Shown piece by piece: positions 1 to 5,879 of a stretch of DNA of 10,123 bases. Numbering within the stretch: position 1 is the first letter of the stretch; the number at the start of each line of letters is the position of its first letter. The position numbers and the translations under genes were made by a program. The notes beneath the pieces are model-generated. The model had not been told where the DNA came from. It did no database searches and worked only from the letters and a program-made list of their open reading frames with translations. Source of the DNA: JAHJQQ01 sp032907525 (GTDB taxonomy: Bacteria; Pseudomonadota; Gammaproteobacteria; Thiohalobacterales; Thiohalobacteraceae); contig JAJJPM010000170.1 of the NCBI GenBank assembly GCA_032907525.1, forward strand, positions 1-10,123. The letters run 5' to 3'.

Positions 1-53
1 ACCTAGAACCTAGAACCTAGAACCTAGAACCTAGAACCTAGAACCTAGAACCT
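1..53. repeat. Heptamer tandem repeat (ACCTAGA)n
   Basis: Seven perfect copies of ACCTAGA fill positions 1-49, followed by a partial ACCT. The array is cut by the window edge, so its full length is unknown. It ends only 9 bases before the gspF start codon, and no Shine-Dalgarno sequence separates the two. Each unit contains TAG. Because 7 is not a multiple of 3, three units place a stop in every forward frame, and the palindromic CTAG does the same on the other strand. Nothing indicates a coding role. Confidence 0.95.
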
Positions 54-62
54 GATCTCATA

Positions 63-1277
63 ATGCCCGCCTTCGAATTCACCGCTCTGGACAGCACCGG
101 CCGCCAGCACAAGGGCGTGCTGGAGGGCGACAGTCCACGCCAGGTGCGCCAGCAGCTGCGCGAGCGGCACTGGACGCCGCTGTCGGTGCAGGAGGTCGCG
201 GCCCGTGAGGCCAAGGCGGCGCGCGGCTTCAGCCTGCGGCGCGGCGTGGCCGCCGGCGATCTGGCGCTGATGACGCGGCAGCTGGCGACGCTGGTGCGCT
301 CGGGACTGCCGCTGGAGGAATCCGTGCGCGCGGTCTCGCAGCAGACCGAGAAGGCGCGTCTCAAGAGCATGCTGCTGGGCGTGCGCGCCCGCGTCATGGA
401 AGGTCATACGCTGGCCGCCGGCCTGGCGGAATTCCCGCACGTGTTTCCCGAGCTGTACCGTGCCACCGTCGGCGCCGGAGAACAGTCCGGCCACCTGGAT
501 GTCGTGCTGGAGCGCCTGGCCGACTATACCGAGAGCCGCCAGCAGCTCGGCCAGAAGATCCAGCTGGCGCTGTTCTATCCCGCCATGCTCACCCTGCTGG
601 CCATCTCCGTGGTCGTGCTGCTGCTCACCTATGTCGTGCCGCAGGTGGTGCAGGTGTTCGAGAACATCGGCCAGGAGCTGCCCCTGCTCACGCGCGGGCT
701 GATCGCGGTGAGCGACTTCATGCGCGATTACGGTCTGGCGCTGCTGGTGCTGTTCGGCATCGCCGGCGGCGTGCTGGCCTGGATGCTGCGCAAGCCCGGG
801 CCGCGCCGGCAATGGCACCGCCTGCTGCTGCGCACGCCGCTGGTCGCGCGCCTGGTGCGCGGCCTGAACACGGCGCGCTTCGCACGCACCTTCAGCATCC
901 TGCTGGCCTCCGGCGTACCGGTGCTGGACGCGCTGCGCATCGGCGCGGAGGTGATCGGCAACATGCCCATGCGCGAGGCGGTGGAAGAAGCCGCGCGCAA
1001 GGTCCGCGAGGGCGCCAGCATCTATTCGGCCCTGGAGAAGAGCCGCTATTTCCCGCCGCTGACGCTGCACCTGATCGCCAGCGGCGAGGCCTCCGGCAAC
1101 CTCGAGGACATGCTCGAGCGCGCCGCCACCAGCCAGGAGCGGGAGATCGAGATCCTGGTCGCGACCCTGCTCGGTCTGTTCGAGCCGCTATTGATCGTTT
1201 TGATGGGCGGTCTCGTGCTCATTATCGTGCTCGCCATCCTGCTCCCCATCTTCGACCTCAATCAGCTGGTCCGATGA
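63..1277 (+). CDS. gspF: Type II secretion system inner-membrane platform protein GspF
   Basis: This 404-residue protein is a full-length GspF/PilC-family inner-membrane platform protein. In type II secretion it couples the GspE ATPase to pseudopilus assembly. The N-terminus (MPAFEFTALDSTGR) is the usual GspF opening. Two T2SSF domains are visible, roughly residues 70-195 and 273-397. The first begins MTRQLATLVRSGLPLEESV and the second has the parallel stretch FARTFSILLASGVPVLDAL. Hydrophobic membrane segments lie near residues 168-192, 222-241 and 372-397. The ATG at 63 is the only reasonable start, because an in-frame TAG lies in the upstream heptamer array. There is no good ribosome-binding site, so translation may be coupled to an upstream gene, perhaps gspE, outside the window. 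No gspG follows; instead repeat element E1 and a sigma factor gene do. PilC is the alternative, but the sequence style favours GspF. Confidence 0.93.
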   Translation: MPAFEFTALDSTGRQHKGVLEGDSPRQVRQQLRERHWTPLSVQEVAAREAKAARGFSLRRGVAAGDLALMTRQLATLVRSGLPLEESVRAVSQQTEKARLKSMLLGVRARVMEGHTLAAGLAEFPHVFPELYRATVGAGEQSGHLDVVLERLADYTESRQQLGQKIQLALFYPAMLTLLAISVVVLLLTYVVPQVVQVFENIGQELPLLTRGLIAVSDFMRDYGLALLVLFGIAGGVLAWMLRKPGPRRQWHRLLLRTPLVARLVRGLNTARFARTFSILLASGVPVLDALRIGAEVIGNMPMREAVEEAARKVREGASIYSALEKSRYFPPLTLHLIASGEASGNLEDMLERAATSQEREIEILVATLLGLFEPLLIVLMGGLVLIIVLAILLPIFDLNQLVR

Positions 1278-1313
1278 AACGGGCGTCGCGGGGCACCCTC
1301 CTGACGGATTCCC

Positions 1314-1527
1314 GCCACGGAAGACACGGACAAAACCCTTTTTAGCCACGAAATCCACGAAACCCACGAACGGTATTAGGGGGAAAACCCGGTCACGGAA
1401 AGCGCGGACAGGTACAGGGCTGCAGACAGTGTTCTTGAGAGACGGTGTTCCCACTCATATCTTTCGTGGATTTCGTGGCTAAAAAAGGTTTGTCCGTGCT
1501 TTCCGCGGCAGGTTTTGGGTTTCGCGG
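1314..1527 (-). repeat. Dispersed inverted-repeat element E1
   Basis: E1 occupies most of the 351-base spacer between gspF and the sigma factor gene. It is the most diverged family member and lies in reverse orientation. The left arm (about 1321-1370) and right arm (about 1471-1510) are inverted copies made of 9-mers of the CCACGAAAT type. Both arms begin, from outside inward, with a GCCACGAAATCC order that differs from the C-then-T order of most other elements. Both are flanked outside by CACGGACAAA-type units. The core still shows GAGAGACGGTGTTCCC (reverse of the conserved GGGAAAACCGTCTCTC). No gene is supported here. After E1, CCCCGG (1535-1540) and CCGGGG (1552-1557) form a short inverted repeat just before the candidate sigma promoter. 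Confidence 0.85.
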
Positions 1528-1570
1528 TAAAAGGCCCCGGCCCGTCTGAGTCCGGGGAAAGGTGGTTCTT

Positions 1571-1598
1571 GGAATAAACCGCTCCGTGGCGCCGTCTT
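1571..1598 (+). promoter_or_regulatory. Candidate ECF-type promoter for the sigma/anti-sigma operon
   Basis: GGAATAAACC (1571-1580) followed by CGTCTT (1593-1598) resembles the GGAA-type -35 plus short -10 architecture of promoters read by ECF sigma factors. No convincing sigma-70 promoter is seen in the same stretch. Its position, about 30 bases before the sigma start codon, fits autoregulation, which is common for ECF operons. The call rests on pattern resemblance only. Confidence 0.4.
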
Positions 1599-1612
1599 CC
1601 CGCTATGACAAC

Positions 1613-1618
1613 GGGGAG
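1613..1618 (+). promoter_or_regulatory. Ribosome-binding site deciding the sigma factor start
   Basis: GGGGAG lies 10 bases before the ATG at 1629. An alternative in-frame ATG at 1605 is upstream of this site and has no comparable purine-rich sequence, so 1629 is preferred. Confidence 0.5.
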
Positions 1619-1628
1619 ACTGTTGCCC

Positions 1629-2162
1629 ATGAACATCGTCTGCCGTATCTGCCGCTCATGGATCTTGCGTCAGCGGATCGAGTCTCAAAGGCCCCGGCTC
1701 GAACGGGTCGCCTTCGCCTGGGGGCATGACGCCGTGCTGGCCCGCCACCTCGCCGATATCGCCGGGCGTACGGCGGCGCGCGACGTCTCCCTGTTCCGCG
1801 ACGGCAGCCGGCTGCGCGTGACGCTGTTCCGTGCCCTCCTCGACGGCTTCCGTGCCTATCAGCGTGACTACCGCGAGGTCCTCAGCTTCGCGCCCGGCGA
1901 GAAGATGTCGGCGGCGCGCCGGCCCATGGTGCGCCGCGTACGCCAGGCCCTGCGGCAGCTCGATGACCTGCAGCGGCTGATCGTGGCATTGGTGGATCTC
2001 GGCGGCTGCAGCTACACGGAGGCGAGCCAGGTGCTGGAGATTCCGCGCTCGGAGCTGGTGGCGCAGCTCTGCCATGCACGCGTCCACCTCAAGATGCAGC
2101 TGTTCGACGCCGTACGGACCGGCACTCCCACGGCGCAGTTCCAGCAATGGCGCACGAAATGA
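1629..2162 (+). CDS. Divergent ECF-type RNA polymerase sigma factor
   Basis: This 177-residue protein has the size and layout of an extracytoplasmic-function sigma factor, which directs RNA polymerase to a small regulon. Region 4 is recognisable near residues 110-160: LRQLDDLQRLIVALVDLGG, then SYTEASQVLEIPRSELVAQL and a helix with CHARVHLK, matching the usual pattern of ECF sigma4 helix-turn-helix segments. Region 2 should lie around residues 20-75. It keeps only the general pattern (ERVAFAWGHDAVLARHL ... VTLFRALLDGFRAYQRDY), and the typical D-LVQET-type motif is replaced by ADIAGRTAAR. The N-terminus carries two cysteines (CRICRS). A small membrane anti-sigma-like gene overlaps the 3' end, which strongly supports the assignment. 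A GGAA-type promoter candidate upstream suggests autoregulation. The target genes and the inducing signal are unknown. A degenerate sigma-like regulator that no longer binds a -10 element is possible. Confidence 0.78.
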   Translation: MNIVCRICRSWILRQRIESQRPRLERVAFAWGHDAVLARHLADIAGRTAARDVSLFRDGSRLRVTLFRALLDGFRAYQRDYREVLSFAPGEKMSAARRPMVRRVRQALRQLDDLQRLIVALVDLGGCSYTEASQVLEIPRSELVAQLCHARVHLKMQLFDAVRTGTPTAQFQQWRTK

Positions 2163-2476
2163 AACGGCCGCCTTCGTCCTACGAGATGCTGGTGTCGTTT
2201 GCCGACGGCCAGCTCGACACCAATGATCGCGAGCTGGTGCTGACCCTGCTGGACATGGACGCCGACCTGAGCCGCGAGGTGTGGGAGCTGCGCAAGCTCA
2301 AGGACATGGTCGACCTGTCCTATCAGGATCTGCCCGAGCTTCTCGCGCCCCTGCCGGGCGCGCCGCCGTACCGCCGCCGGGGGCGCCTGGGCCCGGCCCT
2401 GTCCATCGCCGCGCTGGCATTCCTCGTCTATCTGCTGTTGTTCGCCACCGGCCTCCTGGCCTCCCCCGGCGCCTGA
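2147..2476 (+). CDS. Small single-pass anti-sigma factor-like protein
   Basis: This 109-residue protein probably sequesters the sigma factor encoded just upstream. Residues 11-60 (SYEMLVSFADGQLDTNDREL ... LWELRKL-like helices) resemble the cytoplasmic anti-sigma domain that starts with a (A/F)-D-G-(E/Q)-L segment, without the zinc-binding His/Cys set. A proline-rich and then RRRGR linker (residues 68-80) leads to one membrane helix at about 81-105. Only about four residues follow the helix, so there is no periplasmic sensor domain. Two starts are possible: ATG 2147, overlapping the sigma gene by 16 bases, or ATG 2159, giving the classic ATGA stop-start overlap and a 105-residue protein. Either indicates translational coupling. 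A strong terminator lies 25 bases after the stop. The anti-sigma role is inferred from context and fold pattern. Confidence 0.72.
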   Translation: MAHEMKRPPSSYEMLVSFADGQLDTNDRELVLTLLDMDADLSREVWELRKLKDMVDLSYQDLPELLAPLPGAPPYRRRGRLGPALSIAALAFLVYLLLFATGLLASPGA

Positions 2477-2500
2477 TCCACGTCTGATGTTGTGCCTTTC

Positions 2501-2526
2501 AGCCCGCATGACGCGGGCTTCTTTTT
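2501..2526 (+). terminator. Rho-independent terminator of the sigma/anti-sigma operon
   Basis: AGCCCGC (2501-2507) and GCGGGCT (2513-2519) form a perfect 7-bp GC-rich stem around the loop ATGAC, followed by TCTTTTT. It starts 25 bases after the anti-sigma stop codon, and it is the only textbook terminator seen in the window. Confidence 0.9.
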
Positions 2527-2539
2527 GCGCGCGGGGGGG

Positions 2540-2805
2540 GATGGCCACGAAACCCACGAAATCCACGAAAACCGTTGAGGAAAAAACCCAGCCACGGAAA
2601 ACACGGAAAGCACGGACAAAACCCATTTTCGCCACGAAACCCACGAAATCCACGAAAGGTATGAGAGTGGAAAACCGTCTCTCGGACACGGGGTTTGCAG
2701 CCCTGTACTTGTCCGTGCTTTCCGTGTTTTCCGTGGCTGGGTTTCGCCTTAAAGATTTTCGCGGATTTCGTGGGTTTCGTGGCTAAAAAAGGTTTTCGTG
2801 GCCAT
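2540..2805 (+). repeat. Dispersed inverted-repeat element E2 (composite copy)
   Basis: E2 fills the spacer between the sigma operon terminator and the MFS gene, starting right after a run of eight G (2533-2540). It is nested. The outermost ends read GATGGCCACGAAAC and, inverted, CATGGCCACGAAAAC. Inside these is a perfect 36-bp inverted repeat, 2584-2619 against 2709-2744, built of CCACGGAAA-type 9-mers. Inside the left arm lies another set of CCACGAAAC-type 9-mers (2631-2656), facing its inverted counterpart at 2757-2783. The core with ACCGTCTCTCGGACACGG is intact. The apparent reading frames across it on both strands are by-products of the 9-base periodicity. No gene is supported. Confidence 0.93.
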
Positions 2806-2874
2806 GTCCCCTGCGGATAGGAAATCGCCGCGCGTTGCGCCAGAATGCGGGACCGATCCCGATCCCCGTACGCC

Positions 2875-4089
2875 ATGAGATTCAGGCTCCTCACACGCTC
2901 GCTCAGGCACCGCAACTTCCGGCTGTATTTTCTCGGGCAGCTGCTGTCGCTGCACGGCACCTGGATGCAGAGTGTCGCGCAGGCGTGGCTGGTCTACCGG
3001 CTGACCGATTCGAGCTTCATGCTGGGGCTGGTGAGTTTTCTCAATCTGGCGCCGGTGCTGGTGCTGGGGCTGGCGGCCGGGGCGGTCGCCGACCGCTATT
3101 CGCGCTACCGGCTGTTCTGGACGACCCAGACGCTGGCGATGCTGCAGGCCTTCATCCTCGGTGCGCTCACGCTGAGCGGGCACGTGCAGGTGGCGCACAT
3201 CCTGGTGCTGGCGACGCTGCTCGGCATCATCCACGCCTTCGAGATCCCGGCGCGGCACGCGCTGGTGGCAGGGCTGGTCGACCGTGCCGAGCTGCCCAAC
3301 GCCATCGCGCTCAATTCCAGCCTGTTCAACCTCGCGCGCTTTCTCGGCCCGGCACTGGCCGGCCTGCTGATCGCGCTGCTCGGCGAGGGGCCGCTGTTCA
3401 TCCTGAACGGTCTGTCCTTCCTGACCGTGCTGCTGGCCCTGGCGGCCATGCGGCCGCGTCCGAAAATGCATGTGCGTCACGCCGGCGGCGGCGGGCCCTG
3501 GGCCGGCCTGCGCTTCGCCTGGCGCCAGCCGCCGCTGCGCTACGCCCTGGCCCTGGTGGCATTGGTGAGCCTGGCGGGTACGCCCTATCTGGTGCTCATG
3601 CCGGTGTTCGCGCGCGATGTGTTCGGCGGCGACGCCCAGCAGCTCGGTCTGCTGGTCGGCGCCGCGGGCTTCGGCGCCCTGCTGGGGGCGCTGCGGCTCG
3701 CCCAGCGCGAGCACCACAGAGGGCTGGAACGCGTGATCGTCGTCTCCGGGGTACTGGCTGGGATCGGCCTGTTGCTGTTCTCGCAGGTCGGGAGCTTCGC
3801 GTTCGCCCTGGCGAGCCTGCCGGTCACCGGTTTCGCCATCACCTCGCTGGTGGCGGCCACCAACACGTTCCTCCAGCTCGAAGCGGAAGACGGCCTGCGC
3901 GGCCGGCTGATGTCGCTGTTCTCCATGGTGTTCCTGGGCTTCGCGCCGCTGGGCAACCTGCTCGCCGGCAGCGTCGCGCACCACATCGGCGCCCCGCACA
4001 CCGTCGCCGCCTGCGGCGCGATCTGCCTCACCGGCGCCGCCGCCCTCGGCTACGGCCTCTGCCGCAGCGTGGCGGCGCAGCGGGACTGA
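2875..4089 (+). CDS. MFS exporter, EntS/MFS_3-like
   Basis: This 404-residue, very hydrophobic protein is a major facilitator superfamily transporter of the MFS_3/EntS-like branch, a group that includes enterobactin exporters and many uncharacterised drug or metabolite effluxers. The N-terminus RHRNFRLYFLGQLLS (residues 11-25) and the following GTWMQSVAQAWLVYRLT are typical of this branch. The MFS loop 2-3 motif appears as GAVADRYSRYRLF (69-81). The stretch PARHALVAGLVDRAELPNA (125-143), followed by IALNSSLFNLARFLGPALAG, is a family hallmark. The length is compatible with 12 membrane helices. I prefer ATG 2875 over the in-frame ATG 2845, because a -10-like CAGAAT (2841-2846) would place transcription start near 2853. 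Neither start has a good ribosome-binding site. The substrate cannot be read from the sequence. E2 lies upstream and E3 follows the stop. Confidence 0.88.
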   Translation: MRFRLLTRSLRHRNFRLYFLGQLLSLHGTWMQSVAQAWLVYRLTDSSFMLGLVSFLNLAPVLVLGLAAGAVADRYSRYRLFWTTQTLAMLQAFILGALTLSGHVQVAHILVLATLLGIIHAFEIPARHALVAGLVDRAELPNAIALNSSLFNLARFLGPALAGLLIALLGEGPLFILNGLSFLTVLLALAAMRPRPKMHVRHAGGGGPWAGLRFAWRQPPLRYALALVALVSLAGTPYLVLMPVFARDVFGGDAQQLGLLVGAAGFGALLGALRLAQREHHRGLERVIVVSGVLAGIGLLLFSQVGSFAFALASLPVTGFAITSLVAATNTFLQLEAEDGLRGRLMSLFSMVFLGFAPLGNLLAGSVAHHIGAPHTVAACGAICLTGAAALGYGLCRSVAAQRD

Positions 4090-4098
4090 GGGCTGGCT

Positions 4099-4296
4099 GG
4101 CCATGAAACCCGCGGGCAAAACCCTTTGTAGCCACGAAACCCACGAAATCCACGAAAGGTATGAGGGGAAAACCGTCTCTCGGACACGGGGTTTGTGGCC
4201 CTGTACGTGTCCGCGCTTTCCGTGTTTTCCGTGGCCGGTTTTCGCCTTAAAGATTTTCGTGGATTTCGTGGGTTTCGTGGCTACAAAGGGTTTTGC
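4099..4296 (+). repeat. Dispersed inverted-repeat element E3 with 42-bp perfect arms
   Basis: The arms 4116-4157 and 4255-4296 are perfect inverted copies. They run from GCAAAACCCTTTGTAGCC at the outside into three CCACGAAAN-type 9-mers. A partial further unit (GGCCATGAAACCC) extends the left side to 4099. The core carries ACCGTCTCTCGGACACGG, and the inner block has three CCACGGAAA-type units in reverse. The element sits between the convergent ends of the MFS gene and cpdA; the last residues and stop codon of cpdA lie within its right arm. E3 and inverted E4 differ at 4 of 180 aligned positions. No other terminator is visible for either gene, so a bidirectional terminator role is possible. 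Confidence 0.95.
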
Positions 4297-5051
4297 TCAC
4301 GGGTGACGTAGACGACGCCGGTGTCGATGCGGCCGTCGGGGCGGAGGTCCAGCCAGCGGTAGCCGGGGGGGCGGTCGTCGAGGGTGAAGTCGTCGCAGCC
4401 GGGCTTGAACTGGACGCAGCTGGAGGGCGAGGCGAGCAGGCGCACGCCGTTGCGTGAGCCATCGAACTCCTGGTGCACATGGCCCCAGAGGATGCCGCGC
4501 ACCTGGGGGTGGCGGTCGAGCACGGCGAACAGCGCCGCGGCGTTGTCCAGCATGAGCCGGTCGACCCAGGCACTGCCGACCGGCACCGGCTGATGGTGCA
4601 GGCAGATCAGCGCGTGCCGGTCCGGATGCTCCTGCAATGCCGCCTCCAGGCGTTCGAGCTCGCGCGGGCGCAGATGGCCGTGCACGGCGCCGGGCACGGC
4701 GGTATCCAGCAGGACCAGCTGCCAGCCCTCCGGCAGGATCCGGCCGCCGCTCTGCACCCGTGCGCCCTTCAGCACGCAGCCGAAGACGCTCAGGGCGTCG
4801 TGGTTGCCCGGCAGGCAATAGACCGGCGCGTCCAGCGGCGTGAGCGCGCGGATCAGGCGCCGGTAGGACGGCGTGCCGCCGTCGTGGCTGAGATCGCCGG
4901 TGGCGAGGATGCCGTCGATGCGCGGCTCGCGGGCGCGCGCGCAGTCGACCACCGCCGCGAGCGTCTGCGCGGTGTTCACGCCGCGCAACGTGCCCTCCGC
5001 CCGGTCGGACAGGTGCGTGTCGGTGATCTGCACGAAGCGCAGGCTGGTCAT
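4281..5051 (-). CDS. cpdA: 3',5'-cyclic-AMP phosphodiesterase CpdA (metallophosphoesterase)
   Basis: This 256-residue cytoplasmic class III cyclic nucleotide phosphodiesterase hydrolyses cAMP to AMP and so sets cAMP-CRP signalling. All dimetal-site signatures are present: D11-x-H13 in ITDTHLSD, GD at 52-53 in TGDLSHDG, GNHD at 82-85, HH at 152-153 in CLHHQP, and GHVH at 190-193. The CpdA-type tail SSCVQFKPGCDDFTLDDRPPGYRWL (211-233) separates it from generic metallophosphoesterases. E. coli CpdA is slightly longer. The ATG at 5051 is preceded by AAAGG with 7-base spacing, and that sequence belongs to element E4. The C-terminal QNPL and the TAG stop come from the arm of E3. The gene is thus tightly bracketed by two near-identical inverted elements. 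It is alone in its transcription unit. Substrate specificity is inferred from the family. Confidence 0.9.
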   Translation of the reverse strand: MTSLRFVQITDTHLSDRAEGTLRGVNTAQTLAAVVDCARAREPRIDGILATGDLSHDGGTPSYRRLIRALTPLDAPVYCLPGNHDALSVFGCVLKGARVQSGGRILPEGWQLVLLDTAVPGAVHGHLRPRELERLEAALQEHPDRHALICLHHQPVPVGSAWVDRLMLDNAAALFAVLDRHPQVRGILWGHVHQEFDGSRNGVRLLASPSSCVQFKPGCDDFTLDDRPPGYRWLDLRPDGRIDTGVVYVTREQNPL

Positions 5052-5058
5052 GTCGAAG

Positions 5059-5324
5059 CCTTTATTTAGCCATGAAACCCAAAATCAGCCACGGAAAACA
5101 CGGAAAACACGGAAAGCACGGACAAAACCCTTTTTAGCCACGAAACCCACGAAATCCACGAAAATCTTTAAGGCGAAAACCGACCACGGAAAACACGGAA
5201 AGCGCGGACACATACAGGGCCACAAACCCCGTGTCCGAGAGACGGTTTTCCCCTCATACCTTTCGTGGATTTCGTGGGTTTCGTGGCTAAAAAGGGTTTT
5301 GCTCGTGGGTTTCGTGGCTGCATC
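5059..5324 (-). repeat. Dispersed inverted-repeat element E4 with 41-bp perfect arms
   Basis: The arms 5123-5163 and 5261-5301 are perfect inverted copies with the outer sequence CAAAACCCTTTTTAGCC. Left of the arm lie four CCACGGAAA-type 9-mers (about 5087-5122), one more than in E2, and then a degenerate arm end (ATTTAGCCATGAAACCC) that reaches 5059. Right of the arm one extra CCACGAAAC unit runs to 5324, two bases from the stop codon of the cytochrome P460 gene. The orientation is opposite to E3. The element spans the whole cpdA-P460 gap, and its left end supplies the AAAGG used as cpdA ribosome-binding site. Confidence 0.95.
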
Positions 5325-5326
5325 TT

Positions 5327-5827
5327 TCACGGCAGGCTTGCGGGGACGGTGAACACGTAGTCCTTGTCCTTCATCGGGGTGTGGCAGGTGAAGCATTCCT
5401 GCGCGAAGTCCGCGTCCTTGCCGTAAGGCGTCTGCTGGCGGCCGAGCCAGCGGGCGAAGCCCCAGCCGCCGGTGTCGCGGTGGCGTTCGGCGTCCTTGAT
5501 CATGAACTCGGCGTGCACGAACTCGCCCGGCACGGTGGCGGTCTCCCATTTCTCGTGCGTCGCATCCTTCCAGACCAGCTTGCCCAGGATGGCGCCGTCG
5601 GGCCAGGGGTTCGTCCGGCCGGAACGGGCCGCCGCGACGGCCGCGTCGTTGCCGACGATGACGCGCAGGGTGTTGTTGTCGGTGCGGTGCGAGGACGCGA
5701 TCACCCGCCAGTCCTTGTAGCCGTCCGGCAGTTCGATGCCGTTCGGCGCCGGCGCGACCTCATCGGCGACGGCGATGGACGCCAGCCCGAGGGCCGGCAG
5801 CAGGATCACGAGCGCGGACGTGTGCAT
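5327..5827 (-). CDS. Exported cytochrome P460-family c-type haem protein
   Basis: This 166-residue protein begins with a signal peptide (hydrophobic residues about 5-19, likely cleavage after AVA at 19-21), so it acts in the periplasm. A single haem c motif, CFTCH (145-149), lies near the C-terminus, which is where the cytochrome P460 family carries it. The body, with DGYKDWRVIASSHRTDNN (35-52), the repeated tryptophans and EFVHAEFMIKDAERH (102-116), fits that family. Members either oxidise hydroxylamine using a lysine-haem cross-link or bind NO (cytochrome c'-beta). I cannot tell which; Lys83 and Lys87 are candidates for the cross-link position, but this needs alignment. ATG 5827 is fixed by a strong GGAGGT site six bases upstream and by the signal peptide, so the longer open frame through the repeat is not real. 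The gene stands alone between E4 and E5. Confidence 0.85.
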   Translation of the reverse strand: MHTSALVILLPALGLASIAVADEVAPAPNGIELPDGYKDWRVIASSHRTDNNTLRVIVGNDAAVAAARSGRTNPWPDGAILGKLVWKDATHEKWETATVPGEFVHAEFMIKDAERHRDTGGWGFARWLGRQQTPYGKDADFAQECFTCHTPMKDKDYVFTVPASLP

Positions 5828-5833
5828 GACAGT

Positions 5834-5839
5834 ACCTCC
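5834..5839 (-). promoter_or_regulatory. Strong Shine-Dalgarno site of the cytochrome P460 gene
   Basis: On the minus strand this reads GGAGGT, followed by six bases and the ATG at 5827. It is the best ribosome-binding site in the window, and it rules out the upstream open frame as the true start. Confidence 0.75.
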
Positions 5840-5859
5840 GTTGGTTGGCAGGAAACCCA

Positions 5860-5865
5860 ATTCTA
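5860..5865 (-). promoter_or_regulatory. Candidate -10 box of the cytochrome P460 gene
   Basis: On the minus strand this reads TAGAAT (5 of 6 to TATAAT). It would give a leader of about 25 bases containing the GGAGGT site. The -35 position would fall inside the edge of E5, where no good -35 match is seen. Confidence 0.3.
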
Positions 5866-5879
5866 GCCGCGAAAGGCCT

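Noticed and set aside
58..63. CATAAT as a -10 promoter box before gspF
   Set aside because: It overlaps the start codon, so transcription would begin inside the coding sequence. It is probably chance.
1535..1557. CCCCGG/CCGGGG inverted repeat as a terminator for gspF
   Set aside because: No T-run follows on the plus strand, and the GC-rich stem is only six bases long with an 11-base loop. It was left as a possible operator or chance pairing.
2487..2786. Small frames of about 60-150 codons inside the repeat elements, with HETHEIHE-, FSVAGF- or FVGFVA-like peptides
   Set aside because: They are translations of 9-base periodic repeats. Equivalent frames exist on both strands and in several phases, with no ribosome-binding sites and no domain signal.
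2749..4119. A 456-codon minus-strand frame opposite the MFS gene
   Set aside because: Its composition is low-complexity and rich in Q, R, H and E, as expected for the antisense of a GC-rich membrane-protein gene, and its start lies in E3. The plus-strand MFS protein is unmistakable.
5059..5324. Possible CRISPR array, from the short regularly spaced repeats in the elements
   Set aside because: Units are 9-mers directly in tandem with no unique spacers, arranged as inverted arms around a conserved core. No cas gene is present.
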